DNA from: an uncultured Pirellulaceae bacterium
GTDB lineage: Bacteria; Planctomycetota; Planctomycetia; Pirellulales; Pirellulaceae
DNA length: 55,865 nt
Assembly (NCBI GenBank): GCA_938010615.1
Contig: CALLUY010000101.1
Location: 1-55,865, forward strand
Direction: 5' to 3'
Shown here: positions 27,001-34,242 of the stretch, in pieces
How positions within the stretch are numbered: position 1 is the first letter of the stretch
How the letters are laid out: the number at the start of each line of letters is the position of its first letter
Made by a program: the position numbers and the translations under genes
The notes under the pieces: generated by a model
What the model saw: only the letters and a program-made list of their open reading frames with translations
The model's database searches: none
Told to the model about the DNA's origin: nothing

Positions 27001-27869
27001 CGAAACAGGTTGGCAAATTGGTAAAGCGGCACAAAGGGACGATCCTGATGTCGACGCCAACGTTTCTGCGCAGCTACATGCGGCGTTGCAAAGTCGAACA
27101 GTTTGAAACGCTCAACACGGTTGTCACCGGAGCCGAACGACTTCCTCCGGAGCTTGCTGACCAGTACGAAGAAAAGTTTGGTGTCCGCCCTGTTCAAGGC
27201 TACGGAATCACAGAACTTTCGCCTGCCGTTAGTGCCAACATTCCCGCGGCACGACGCCGAGGTGACTTTCAAGTTGAGGCCAAAGAAGGCACCGTGGGAC
27301 GACCGATCGCCAACGTTACGGCCAAAGTTTGCCATCTTGAAACGGATGAAGAATTACCAATCGGCGAATCGGGCATGCTTTGGATCACGGGCCCGATTGT
27401 GATGCTGGGCTACTTGAACAAACCGGAAGCAACCGACGAAGTCATCGTTGATGGCTGGTTCAAGACCGGCGACATGGCAATGATCGATGAAGACGGTTTC
27501 ATCACGATCACGGGACGATTGAGTCGATTCTCGAAGATCGGCGGGGAGATGGTTCCGCACCTCAAAGTCGAAGAAGTGCTCTCCAAGTTTCTTGATCGGA
27601 CTCCGGATGACGATTCCGATGACGCGTTGCATGTTGCGGTCACGTCGGTTGCCGACGAAAAGAAAGGTGAGCGTTTGGTGGTGCTGTATACGACTTCGCA
27701 CACGACACCGGACGAGATGCGTGAAGAATTGAAGGGCGCCGGACTGCCCAACATTTTCATTCCGTCGGCCGACAGTTTTCACAAAGTCGATTCGCTTCCG
27801 CTGTTGGGAACTGGAAAGCTTGATCTCAAAGGCATCAAGGAAACGGCGAACGAGATCTATTCGCAGTAA
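24012..27869 (+). CDS. aas: MFS transporter-acyltransferase-acyl-ACP ligase fusion (LplT-Aas type)
   Basis: One 1285-residue polypeptide combines three activities of the lysophospholipid salvage cycle. Residues about 25-420 are an MFS transporter like LplT (INDNIFRWFVIGVGK start, ASPAGWLADRFQKRN loop), which flips lysophospholipids inward. Residues about 550-745 are a PlsC-type acyltransferase with the HX4D motif in NHSNWLDG (His585, Asp590) and FAEGGIS (about 655). Residues about 770-1285 are an AMP-forming acyl ligase with FTSGSTGVPKG (about 925-935), YGITELSPA (1064 onward) and the C-terminal WFKTGDMAMIDEDGF hinge. The product would re-acylate lysophosphatidylethanolamine at the membrane. 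A TTG three bases upstream is possible; ATG 24012 is preferred. EGG replaces the commoner EGT of PlsC enzymes. Confidence 0.9.
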   Translation: MNESSKVSNASETTTDVTPESSGVWSPSFQGLLWTNWLTAINDNIFRWFVIGVGKTFVAPQYHGRILMFGTVCFVLPYILFASPAGWLADRFQKRNVIVACKVAEIVVMTLGVISLLCGSLYMLMFTVALMGAQSALFAPSKIGTIPELLSEEEISKGNGIFALATLSAVVIGMGLGNKLADVAGVRGESYIWLTALTLVGVAVVGTLISFLIRPRAAANPTAIFPKNFLLETWKDIVALTKRGPLFRVALGTVFFLAIAGLAQLNIDAFADESGSINESEKFPLLVSLVLGLGVGSVVAGLASGKRIELGLVPIGAFGMFVFMVALAFSPENFITGSLSSGGQILACILLAGLGISAGFFDVPLNSYLQHKSPVAERGRILSATNCLMFAGIAVFSFGLDAMRTASHETTTSGMETSALAQSVTEEQKKTIATAIAAINETTDSETDLVQRLSKLNPIPNSEPEARLYATNELIYHNAKARLEDNQTVIASDYAGLFNEDEPNERRNLKSILLRASKLPLFSSRQIFLLMGLGTIPVFLFTLWRLSREAMRLIWVFMLKCLYRVKITGLENLPQNSGGALVANHSNWLDGVLFLTFIPQPFRVIAWAGNFNNIVMKKWAEFCRVILIGGGPKSIRKAFKDSRTAVDDGELIGIFAEGGISPNCQVRSMKPGLLKILQDRKVPIIPVYIDEMWGSIFSFSDGKAIWKWPKSFRRPVSITIGKPIEPQPESMVPVQQSLQRLSAEAVSNYVGPFRSPVVEFVKACKRKKNISKIADTLGGNEKGGMLLLRALILRRLLRKFSLTKDEKNVGVLIPPTVGGGITNMALALDKRVAINLNYSLSNDLINHCIREAGIKHVLTTRQVMEKFSHFDLDCELIYLDDFKEKVTGMDKGIGFLMANILPAGLVCSILGLNSIKADDLMTIVFTSGSTGVPKGVMLSHQNILADVRGFEKAAQFNEDDVIIGILPFFHSFGYTITLWGAMMCNIKGAYHINPLDAKQVGKLVKRHKGTILMSTPTFLRSYMRRCKVEQFETLNTVVTGAERLPPELADQYEEKFGVRPVQGYGITELSPAVSANIPAARRRGDFQVEAKEGTVGRPIANVTAKVCHLETDEELPIGESGMLWITGPIVMLGYLNKPEATDEVIVDGWFKTGDMAMIDEDGFITITGRLSRFSKIGGEMVPHLKVEEVLSKFLDRTPDDDSDDALHVAVTSVADEKKGERLVVLYTTSHTTPDEMREELKGAGLPNIFIPSADSFHKVDSLPLLGTGKLDLKGIKETANEIYSQ

Positions 27870-27880
27870 TGCGAAGCGTC

Positions 27881-28579
27881 TCACTCCCAATTCTTGCAGA
27901 GATCGAACTCGGCTGTCTTGGGTCGAAAGACTTGGTAGACGCGAAAGTCAGCATTTGAGAATCTCTCGAGCCAAGCCTCAGAATCTGGGAAGCAGATTTG
28001 AACGTTCCGAATGAAAGCGAGAAAGTGGATTTCGATTCCATATTGGTCACGATATTGAGTCGCCAATTCGAGAAACTTTTCTCTCCCGAGATCCGAATGC
28101 AGATGCTTGAACTCCAACAATAGCGGCTTCTTGAGTTTCAGTTCCGCCGCCTTTCTGAGAACATCTTCCAGCGTCGGAATATTACATCCACAATTGAGCT
28201 TCAATGCTTGAAGTTGCTCTAGCGTCAAATCGCAAACGGCCTGCTTTCGAACTGGCTCGCCGAGTGCCAATTGATTTTTTGGCGAATCTGGCACGCAGGA
28301 GATATCCCAATCGTGAAACACGATCAAATGATGGTCTCGCGTTTCGCGAATATCGCATTCCGAATACTTCCACGATTCGTTGGCTTCAAGATTTTCAACT
28401 CCACGAACAAAGCATTCGATCGTGTTTCCACTCAGGTCGTCCATCAGATCGCCGCCAAGCTGATGTCCATCGTTGGGCTGGCCACGCAATAATCCCGGAC
28501 GCCAAAATCCAACAACCAGAGCGACGCCAACGAGTGCGAACAGTCCGGCAATACTGGCTCGATAGATTAGTTTCTTCAT
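27881..28579 (-). CDS. Glycerophosphodiester phosphodiesterase-like protein, first motif degenerate
   Basis: The 232-residue protein has an N-terminal membrane helix (SIAGLFALVGVALVVGF), so it is anchored or exported. A GDPD TIM-barrel follows: ECDIRETRDHHLIVFHDWD supplies the ExD and HD motifs, and LTLEQLQALKLNCG and PTLEDVLRKA are the usual following segments; KKPLLLEFK holds a catalytic acid. The expected opening HRG...PENT is altered: only GHQLGG and NTIECF remain, so the catalytic His-Arg and the first Glu are doubtful. It may be inactive or altered in specificity. It is tail-to-tail with the Aas fusion, 11 bases apart. The shared phospholipid theme may be chance. Confidence 0.75.
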   Translation of the reverse strand: MKKLIYRASIAGLFALVGVALVVGFWRPGLLRGQPNDGHQLGGDLMDDLSGNTIECFVRGVENLEANESWKYSECDIRETRDHHLIVFHDWDISCVPDSPKNQLALGEPVRKQAVCDLTLEQLQALKLNCGCNIPTLEDVLRKAAELKLKKPLLLEFKHLHSDLGREKFLELATQYRDQYGIEIHFLAFIRNVQICFPDSEAWLERFSNADFRVYQVFRPKTAEFDLCKNWE

Positions 28580-28782
28580 GCGATCAGATTAGCAACATCG
28601 TTCCCTGGGCGGGAGAGAATCCGCATTTCCTTGCCAACGTGACTAAACAACCGCACTCTGATAGCACTTTCAGACATCAACATTGACTCCGATTGGCAAA
28701 CGGAACAAATTGGTCGTCCCGTATTCGTCGAGCAAAATCGCGCGACGATCCTCGCTCCATTTTGACTGGCAAGGATGCTCAA

Positions 28783-31398
28783 ATGTCGAAACACCACACT
28801 CGAAATCTCCGTTCAATACACACGCTTTTCGCCGCGTTCATCGCATGCGGAAGCCTGGTCTTCTTTGCCGACGCGTCGCTCGCCGCCTTAGCTACGCAGG
28901 ATGGCGGGTTCTCGATTTTCGAATCGGCGGAAGAATCGGTAGAAGAAGTGGCTGAAGCCGCCGCTCCGATCGTCGTTTCCCCGAAAGAAGCATTCACGAA
29001 CCCTGCCGCAAAATTGCCCAAGGCACAGTTTGGCAGCTTCAAGGCTGCGAGCGCATCTGAAAACGCTCCGAAATTGAACGGCTCCCAAGCCGTCGGTACT
29101 TACGCTAATGATGGCCGCAGCATGTTCAAGGCACCACCCAATCCCAACGACACCAGTTCCAGAAAGCTTCAACCTTTCGCATCCAACAGTCTCCGCCAGA
29201 ACAACCGACCACAGCCAGACGAATCAACATCTCAAACTCCTCCCATCGTCGTTGGCGATTTCAAAAATACAGCTCGACGTTTATCGGCAGCACCTCAAGC
29301 TTCCAACGCATCAACTTTCACGAAGCCAAAGATCGGTCAAGTGACTTTTCAGGACGGCGGAGGATTCAATCCTTCAAATCGCCCTCAAGAAAAAACAGCC
29401 GGTAGCCGATTTGGCCAGCCGAGTTCAAACCGATTCAATCAACAAGCTACATCCGCTCCAAGTACAAACCGGTTCGGCAGCGGCCAAACACGACCTCAGC
29501 AAACACCGCAAACGCAACCTCAACCGCTATCGCCGCGGACGAATCAATCATTGCGTTCGCAAGCGGTTCAACCTTCTTCCAGATTCCCACAGCGATCGAT
29601 GAACTCCCAAGGGCCCGCTGCTCGCATGGCAGCACGTCCGCAATCGCCAGGACAGGGACTCAGACAGCGCCAAGGTCAGACGCAGAGCCTACGTGGACAA
29701 GCTCAAAGTCGTGGACAAGCTCAAAATCTGGGGCAGCGACAAGGGACAGGAATGGCGCAAGACCAAAGACTTGGCAATGTCCAACAGCAGAAACAACGTT
29801 TGGACTCGACCACAAACTCAACAGACATAAAGGCCGGCTCAAAAGCAGCCAAAGAATTACTTGCAACTTGGGTCGAGCAGGATGACAGCCAACCACAGCT
29901 TCCGGGCAAAAAGATGACACTGAAATCCTTCCTCGCTCAACCGATCAACGGCTCACGCAAGGAAGCGATCAATCAGTATTGGGTTACGTTCAATGATATG
30001 GCAAACCATAAGATCGCTGTCGAGCAGTCGCAGTGGTTGGGTTCAATCGGAAACGTTCGACAACCAGCAGACCAGGCTGTCCTGACCGCGGCCAAACAGG
30101 CAGCTGCAAACCGTGTCCTGCATACGGAAATCCAGCTGGCCAAATCGCAATCGCTGTTGCACGAATTCCTACCAAACTTTCGTTACAAAAACGGCAAGAA
30201 CATACCGGTATTACCCGCCGACATTCCATGGGTTGGCAAACTCAACACGAACTACAAGGAATATCAAAGCCGCGGAATGGTTCCACAAAAGTTCAACGGC
30301 ATTGATGAAATTCTGCCGAAACTACGTCAGCTGATTGCCAATCGCGCGGACGCAGTGGCAGCTGCCAGCGAGGCCGCGGAGCAAGCAAGGAACGCCATGG
30401 CTTCCGGAAATTCTCCGGTCGCAAATGTGCTCGAAGCTGCTCGAATCAAGTCAAAGAACCAGCAGGAATTCTTGGCAACGGTCACCGGATACAACCGGGC
30501 CATCACCGACTATGTGCTCACCGTTCGACAGGACATTTATCAGCCAGAGCGGCTCGCATCGGTGCTCATCGGACGCAAAGCGGTCCAGCAATCGATCGCC
30601 AAGAAACAGAAGCCACAGGAGGATCTTGATTCGTTTGATTCGGCCGATTCAAATCCAACAATGCGCCAAGCATCAACCGACCGAGGACTTCAAGGCTCAT
30701 CGGAACGAGGACTTCAAGGCAAGTCGGCGTATCAGAGTTCGCAAATTCGAGAGCAAGCCACAAGCAACGAGCGGAGTCGTGGAAATTCTTTGCTCAATCA
30801 AGGCGAGGAACAAGCTTCAACCGATTCTTCACCGTTCTCACAAGCAAGTTCTTCTGGCCAATCAACAGCCGCACCCAAACGTTTCGATTACGGACCTACG
30901 GCCAGATCGGCGAAAGCAGCAAACTTCAACCCTTCCGAAGTGCAAGAAGAATTGCCAATGCAGAAAGCTCAACAGGCCAGCAGTTCGGCATCGTACAACG
31001 GCAATGGATCTCGCAGTGCAACGAACGTTCAAAATCGATCGGCTTCGAATACGATGCGGCAACCGCCGCGTCGTGATCCCGGCAGCTTTGGTGGCCAAAC
31101 TGGTGCACCGCAAGGTAGTCGACCAGTTGAAAATCGCGCCTCAACGTTCAAGGAATCACCGACTCCGCCAACAGGCCGGTTTGGTAACAATGCCGGAACA
31201 GGCGGAACCAAACCAACTCAAAATCCGTTCACCCAAAAGAGTGCTGGACCTGCAACAACACCGGGCAGCAGAGCAAAAAGTGCGTTTGGCATTGGAGGAA
31301 CAATTGGCAGTGGAACGTTTGGTGGAGGAGCGGCGGCGGCCCCACAAATTCCCGCAACGGCTGGCTCAAGGTTTGGCAACGGTTCAACGCCCCAATAA
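28783..31398 (+). CDS. Large Q/S/N/R-rich secreted protein of unknown function
   Basis: I do not recognise a family. The 871-residue protein has a signal peptide (HTLFAAFIACGSLVFFADASLA). A long low-complexity region follows with many FG, RFGQ, QPSSRF and RGQAQ repeats at about residues 130-350. A helical, more ordered domain lies at about 360-610, with LLATWVEQDDSQPQLPGKK and AIEQ-like heptads. A second low-complexity tail contains GSRFGN repeats. Planctomycete genomes often encode such proteins beside envelope genes, and an extracellular structural or scaffolding role is a guess. ATG 28783 is chosen because it has AAGGA 8 bases upstream and begins the signal peptide; the frame is open earlier. 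Its last 15 bases overlap the convergent glycosyltransferase gene. Confidence 0.75.
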   Translation: MSKHHTRNLRSIHTLFAAFIACGSLVFFADASLAALATQDGGFSIFESAEESVEEVAEAAAPIVVSPKEAFTNPAAKLPKAQFGSFKAASASENAPKLNGSQAVGTYANDGRSMFKAPPNPNDTSSRKLQPFASNSLRQNNRPQPDESTSQTPPIVVGDFKNTARRLSAAPQASNASTFTKPKIGQVTFQDGGGFNPSNRPQEKTAGSRFGQPSSNRFNQQATSAPSTNRFGSGQTRPQQTPQTQPQPLSPRTNQSLRSQAVQPSSRFPQRSMNSQGPAARMAARPQSPGQGLRQRQGQTQSLRGQAQSRGQAQNLGQRQGTGMAQDQRLGNVQQQKQRLDSTTNSTDIKAGSKAAKELLATWVEQDDSQPQLPGKKMTLKSFLAQPINGSRKEAINQYWVTFNDMANHKIAVEQSQWLGSIGNVRQPADQAVLTAAKQAAANRVLHTEIQLAKSQSLLHEFLPNFRYKNGKNIPVLPADIPWVGKLNTNYKEYQSRGMVPQKFNGIDEILPKLRQLIANRADAVAAASEAAEQARNAMASGNSPVANVLEAARIKSKNQQEFLATVTGYNRAITDYVLTVRQDIYQPERLASVLIGRKAVQQSIAKKQKPQEDLDSFDSADSNPTMRQASTDRGLQGSSERGLQGKSAYQSSQIREQATSNERSRGNSLLNQGEEQASTDSSPFSQASSSGQSTAAPKRFDYGPTARSAKAANFNPSEVQEELPMQKAQQASSSASYNGNGSRSATNVQNRSASNTMRQPPRRDPGSFGGQTGAPQGSRPVENRASTFKESPTPPTGRFGNNAGTGGTKPTQNPFTQKSAGPATTPGSRAKSAFGIGGTIGSGTFGGGAAAAPQIPATAGSRFGNGSTPQ

Positions 31399-32496
31399 GT
31401 CAACCGCTCGTTTGTAGCAGTCGACTAAATCCTCGCCTGCTCGTTCAGCCGAAAACTGATCCTCAGCAATCTTTCGCAGCGCCACCGAGACTTCTCGGTG
31501 GCGTTCTTCGTTGCCAAGCAATTCAATGACAGCAGGGACCGCGTCATCAAAGTTGCCCGGTTCGAACATGAATTCGTCCAGTCCACGAAGAATCTCCGGC
31601 GTTCCTCCAACATTTGTCGTCACGATTGGCAATCCGGAAGCAGCGGCCTCTAACAGTACCCGCCCCAATGGTTCCTGCTTCGCGGCATGGACAAGGAGAT
31701 CGGCCCGACGCATTAGCTCTGAGATGTCATCACTTCGCCCGAGCCACTTAACTGCGCCCTCTTTGAAATGCTCATCTGCAAATGAATGAAGCTGTTGTTC
31801 GTACTGGATCGCTTCGAGCTTTTGCGAATGTCGCTCGCCAACGATCCAAAGCTCGGCTTTGTCAATTTGCTTAAACGCTTTCGCCAACATCTCCAGCGTC
31901 AGATCAACGCCTTTCCGCATTCCAATTTGACCAATGCAAAGACAGATTTTTGAATCGGTGAACGGTCTCGGCGTCAGGTTCATCCAATTGGGAAGAAACC
32001 GCTTCAAGTCGACTCCATTGTGGATTACTTGAATTTTGTCAGCAGGCATTCCGTGACCAATGTGAAAATCAGCCGTCGCTTGGGACACGGCCACGATCTG
32101 GTCGAGCTGACTAACGTCTTGGATTGCTTTGCGGCTTAGCTTGATGATGTCACGAATGTAGCCCAGCCCAACGGCTTTCAGGTTTGCTGTGACGGGACCA
32201 AGGATCCGACCTGCCGCCAAACTATTTGCGTGAACGATATTGGGATCGATTCTTCGGATCAGCAGATCCAATTCTTCGCGGATCTGAGGTTGCTGCTTTC
32301 GTGTACCAGATTCATCGTGGAAAGAAAATGGCTCGATGCTTACGCCATGCTTCGCGAGAAGTTTTGCGAAATCTGAATCGGGAGGTAATGCGGCACAAAA
32401 CTCGAAACCGGATTGTTGCAGGAAGGGAAGTGCGGTCAGGAACGAAAACTCTCCTCCATTGAGCGCACCAAATTCGCTGATGAGAAGAGATTTCAT
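31384..32496 (-). CDS. Family 4 glycosyltransferase (GT-B fold)
   Basis: A 370-residue cytoplasmic or membrane-associated glycosyltransferase. The N-terminal acceptor domain includes LNGGEFSFLTALPFLQ and IVHANSLAAG. The hinge is VIHNGVDLKRFLP. The C-terminal donor domain has IGMRKGVDLTLEML, KWLGRSDDISELMRRADLL and the EX7E-type motif EPLGRVLLEAAASGLPIV. Donor and acceptor are unknown. Cell-surface polysaccharide or glycoprotein synthesis is likely from the family. The gene stands alone on the minus strand; its 3' end overlaps the convergent secreted-protein gene by 15 bases. ATG 32496 is the only good start. A repeat-rich gap lies upstream. Confidence 0.9.
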   Translation of the reverse strand: MKSLLISEFGALNGGEFSFLTALPFLQQSGFEFCAALPPDSDFAKLLAKHGVSIEPFSFHDESGTRKQQPQIREELDLLIRRIDPNIVHANSLAAGRILGPVTANLKAVGLGYIRDIIKLSRKAIQDVSQLDQIVAVSQATADFHIGHGMPADKIQVIHNGVDLKRFLPNWMNLTPRPFTDSKICLCIGQIGMRKGVDLTLEMLAKAFKQIDKAELWIVGERHSQKLEAIQYEQQLHSFADEHFKEGAVKWLGRSDDISELMRRADLLVHAAKQEPLGRVLLEAAASGLPIVTTNVGGTPEILRGLDEFMFEPGNFDDAVPAVIELLGNEERHREVSVALRKIAEDQFSAERAGEDLVDCYKRAVDLLGR

Positions 32497-32514
32497 TCAC
32501 ACCACTCAATTGCT

Positions 32515-32589
32515 CCCCTCTCCTCGTGAATTCGGAACTTGAACTGTTCCGTTCGAATCAGATGTTGACCTAATTCACGAGGAGAGGGG
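32515..32589. repeat. Intergenic hairpin repeat, copy A
   Basis: Perfect 18-base inverted arms (32515-32532 and 32572-32589; arm CCCCTCTCCTCGTGAATT) enclose a 39-base loop and are followed by GCTGGGGGTGAGG. The gap 32497-32832 contains this copy and an oppositely oriented copy B. This is the widespread 'CCTCACCCC...CCCCTCTCC' kind of bacterial intergenic repeat. No gene is supported in the gap. Confidence 0.65.
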
Positions 32590-32706
32590 CTGGGGGTGAG
32601 GAGCAAAAACGGTAACGCAGAGAGACGCCATGATTTCGCGAAGGGATTTGCGAGGCGTGCGCGAATCAAAACAGTCTCCTGAAGCGCGGTTTTTGGGGAT
32701 AGCTGC

Positions 32707-32798
32707 TTCCCCTCACCCCCAACCCCTCTCCCCAAGAATTCGGAGAGAGTTTGATCTCAAAGGCAAAACAACTAGCTCCGAATTCTCGGGTAGAGGGG
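32707..32798. repeat. Intergenic hairpin repeat, copy B (inverted)
   Basis: CCTCACCCCCAACCCCTCTCC (32711 on) is the reverse-oriented counterpart of the end of copy A. It leads into arms 32723-32744 and 32777-32798, 22 bases with two mismatches. Copies A and B face each other about 120 bases apart between the glycosyltransferase 5' end and the sufD 3' end. They may also act as a weak terminator for suf transcripts. Confidence 0.6.
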
Positions 32799-32832
32799 AG
32801 CTAGTGCTTCAAGGGAATACTCAGGTCATTCT

Positions 32833-34146
32833 CTATTCGTAGTCGCGAACACGGCGAGCAATCGCCAACGCCAATGCTTCGCGAACGCTTTCAATCGTAA
32901 TTCGATCGAAAACCTGCTGGAAGAATCCAGTCACGACAGCACGAATGGCTTCCTTGCGTGTGTAGCCGCGACACTGAGCGTAGAAGATCAGCTCTTCGTC
33001 GACTCGGCCTGAAGTTGAACCGTGCGTGCAGGCAACATCGTCCGCTTCGATCTCGAGCCCCGGAATGGAATCTGCACGAGCCTTGTCAGACAACAAAAGG
33101 TTGTCGTTACGCTGGTAGCCATCGGTTTGCTGAGCGTCGACATCCACTTTGATCATCCCACGCCAAACAGTGCGAGAAGTATCCTGCAAAGCGGACTTGT
33201 AAAGGAAGTCGCTGGTACAAGCCGGCTTTTCGTGATGCTGCAGCGTGTGATAACTAAGGTGTTGTTTGTTTTCAGTGAACATCGCACCGTTGACTTGAAC
33301 GTTGGCTCGATCGCCACGCAATGCAACGTGCTGGTTCACTTTGGCAAGTCGCGAACCAAGAGCACCGACAGTCCATTGAAGGTTGGAGTCACGTCCAACG
33401 ACAGCTTTCTGGTGAGCGAAGTGCCAAACTTTTTGGCCCCAATCCTGCAAGTTGACGTAGCGAAGGTTCGCACGGTCGGCAACAAACAGTTCGATCCCGC
33501 CACAGTGCATTCCATTGGTATCCGCAGCGCTGTTCGATTCAGCCAGAACCGTTGCTTCGGCACCATCTTCGAGCACGATCAGCGTGTGACGCAAATCGCT
33601 ACCGCCATCGGTGACTTGTGAGCTGACGTGAACCGGTTTGTCGAGGATCACATTTCGCGGCACGTAGAGGAAGACTCCGCCAGAGAACATCGCCGCATGC
33701 AAAGCAGAAAAGCGATCGAAGTTTGGATCAACTGACTGGAAAAGATACTTCTTGATCAGGTCACCGTGTTCTTCGATGCAATCTGCGATCGTGCCGAAAA
33801 TGACGCCTTTGTCTTTGTACTCTTGAGCCAACTCTGTCGCAGCAACTGGATAGCCGTCAATTGAGCTGACGCTGCCAGCCAAATCGACACCCTCACCAAG
33901 AACGAGTTTCGGAAGTCCTTCGCTAGTCGAACCCGCTTTGAAAGCGAACTTTTCCAGCTTGAACATGCGAATGTCGGTTCGCATCCACTCTTCGTCTTGA
34001 TTATTCGGCCAAGGTAGATCGTTGAACGTCGCCCAAGCAGATTCACGGAGCTCCGTCAGCCACTGTGGCTCGTTGAGAGAGTCGAGTAGTTGACGAAATC
34101 CTTCGTCGTTGAACGCAACCATTTTGTTTTCAGTAATCGTTGTCAT
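32833..34146 (-). CDS. sufD: Fe-S cluster assembly protein SufD
   Basis: A subunit of the SufBC2D scaffold complex that assembles Fe-S clusters on sulfur from a cysteine desulfurase. The 437-residue protein ends in the SufBD core: ARADSIPGLEIEADDVACTH (with the conserved acidic residues and His), then SGRVDEELIFYAQCRGYTRK. The N-terminal part has EEWMRTDIRMFKLEKF. ATG 34146 is preferred because the upstream in-frame region is a repeat hairpin. It is the last gene of sufC-(S23)-sufB-sufD. The gap to sufB is 96 bases and is filled by the hairpin. No sufS or sufU/E is in the window. Confidence 0.92.
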   Translation of the reverse strand: MTTITENKMVAFNDEGFRQLLDSLNEPQWLTELRESAWATFNDLPWPNNQDEEWMRTDIRMFKLEKFAFKAGSTSEGLPKLVLGEGVDLAGSVSSIDGYPVAATELAQEYKDKGVIFGTIADCIEEHGDLIKKYLFQSVDPNFDRFSALHAAMFSGGVFLYVPRNVILDKPVHVSSQVTDGGSDLRHTLIVLEDGAEATVLAESNSAADTNGMHCGGIELFVADRANLRYVNLQDWGQKVWHFAHQKAVVGRDSNLQWTVGALGSRLAKVNQHVALRGDRANVQVNGAMFTENKQHLSYHTLQHHEKPACTSDFLYKSALQDTSRTVWRGMIKVDVDAQQTDGYQRNDNLLLSDKARADSIPGLEIEADDVACTHGSTSGRVDEELIFYAQCRGYTRKEAIRAVVTGFFQQVFDRITIESVREALALAIARRVRDYE

Positions 34147-34163
34147 AGTGTTTTGGGAAAAGG

Positions 34164-34237
34164 CGTGGTTGTGGCTTCTAGCCGCAATCTTATGTTGTTT
34201 CATCGAAAAATGATTGCGGCTGGAAGCCACAACCACG
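34164..34237. repeat. Long hairpin between sufB and sufD
   Basis: Arms 34164-34189 and 34212-34237 are 26 bases with one mismatch around a 22-base loop; the arm contains GTGGTTGTGGCTTC. It fills most of the sufB-sufD gap and starts 5 bases after the sufB stop. There is no T-run. It looks like a dispersed palindromic element inserted into the operon. In the transcript it could protect upstream mRNA and change the sufB:sufD ratio. Confidence 0.7.
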
Positions 34238-34242
34238 GAAAG

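Noticed and set aside
30335..31417. 360-codon open frame on the plus strand
   Set aside because: It overlaps the large secreted-protein gene in another frame. Its R/Q/H/P-rich composition is what a shifted reading of the Q/S-rich gene gives, and no start signal or family motif is seen.
32515..32798. CRISPR or IS element
   Set aside because: Inverted rather than direct repeats, no spacer regularity and no transposase gene.
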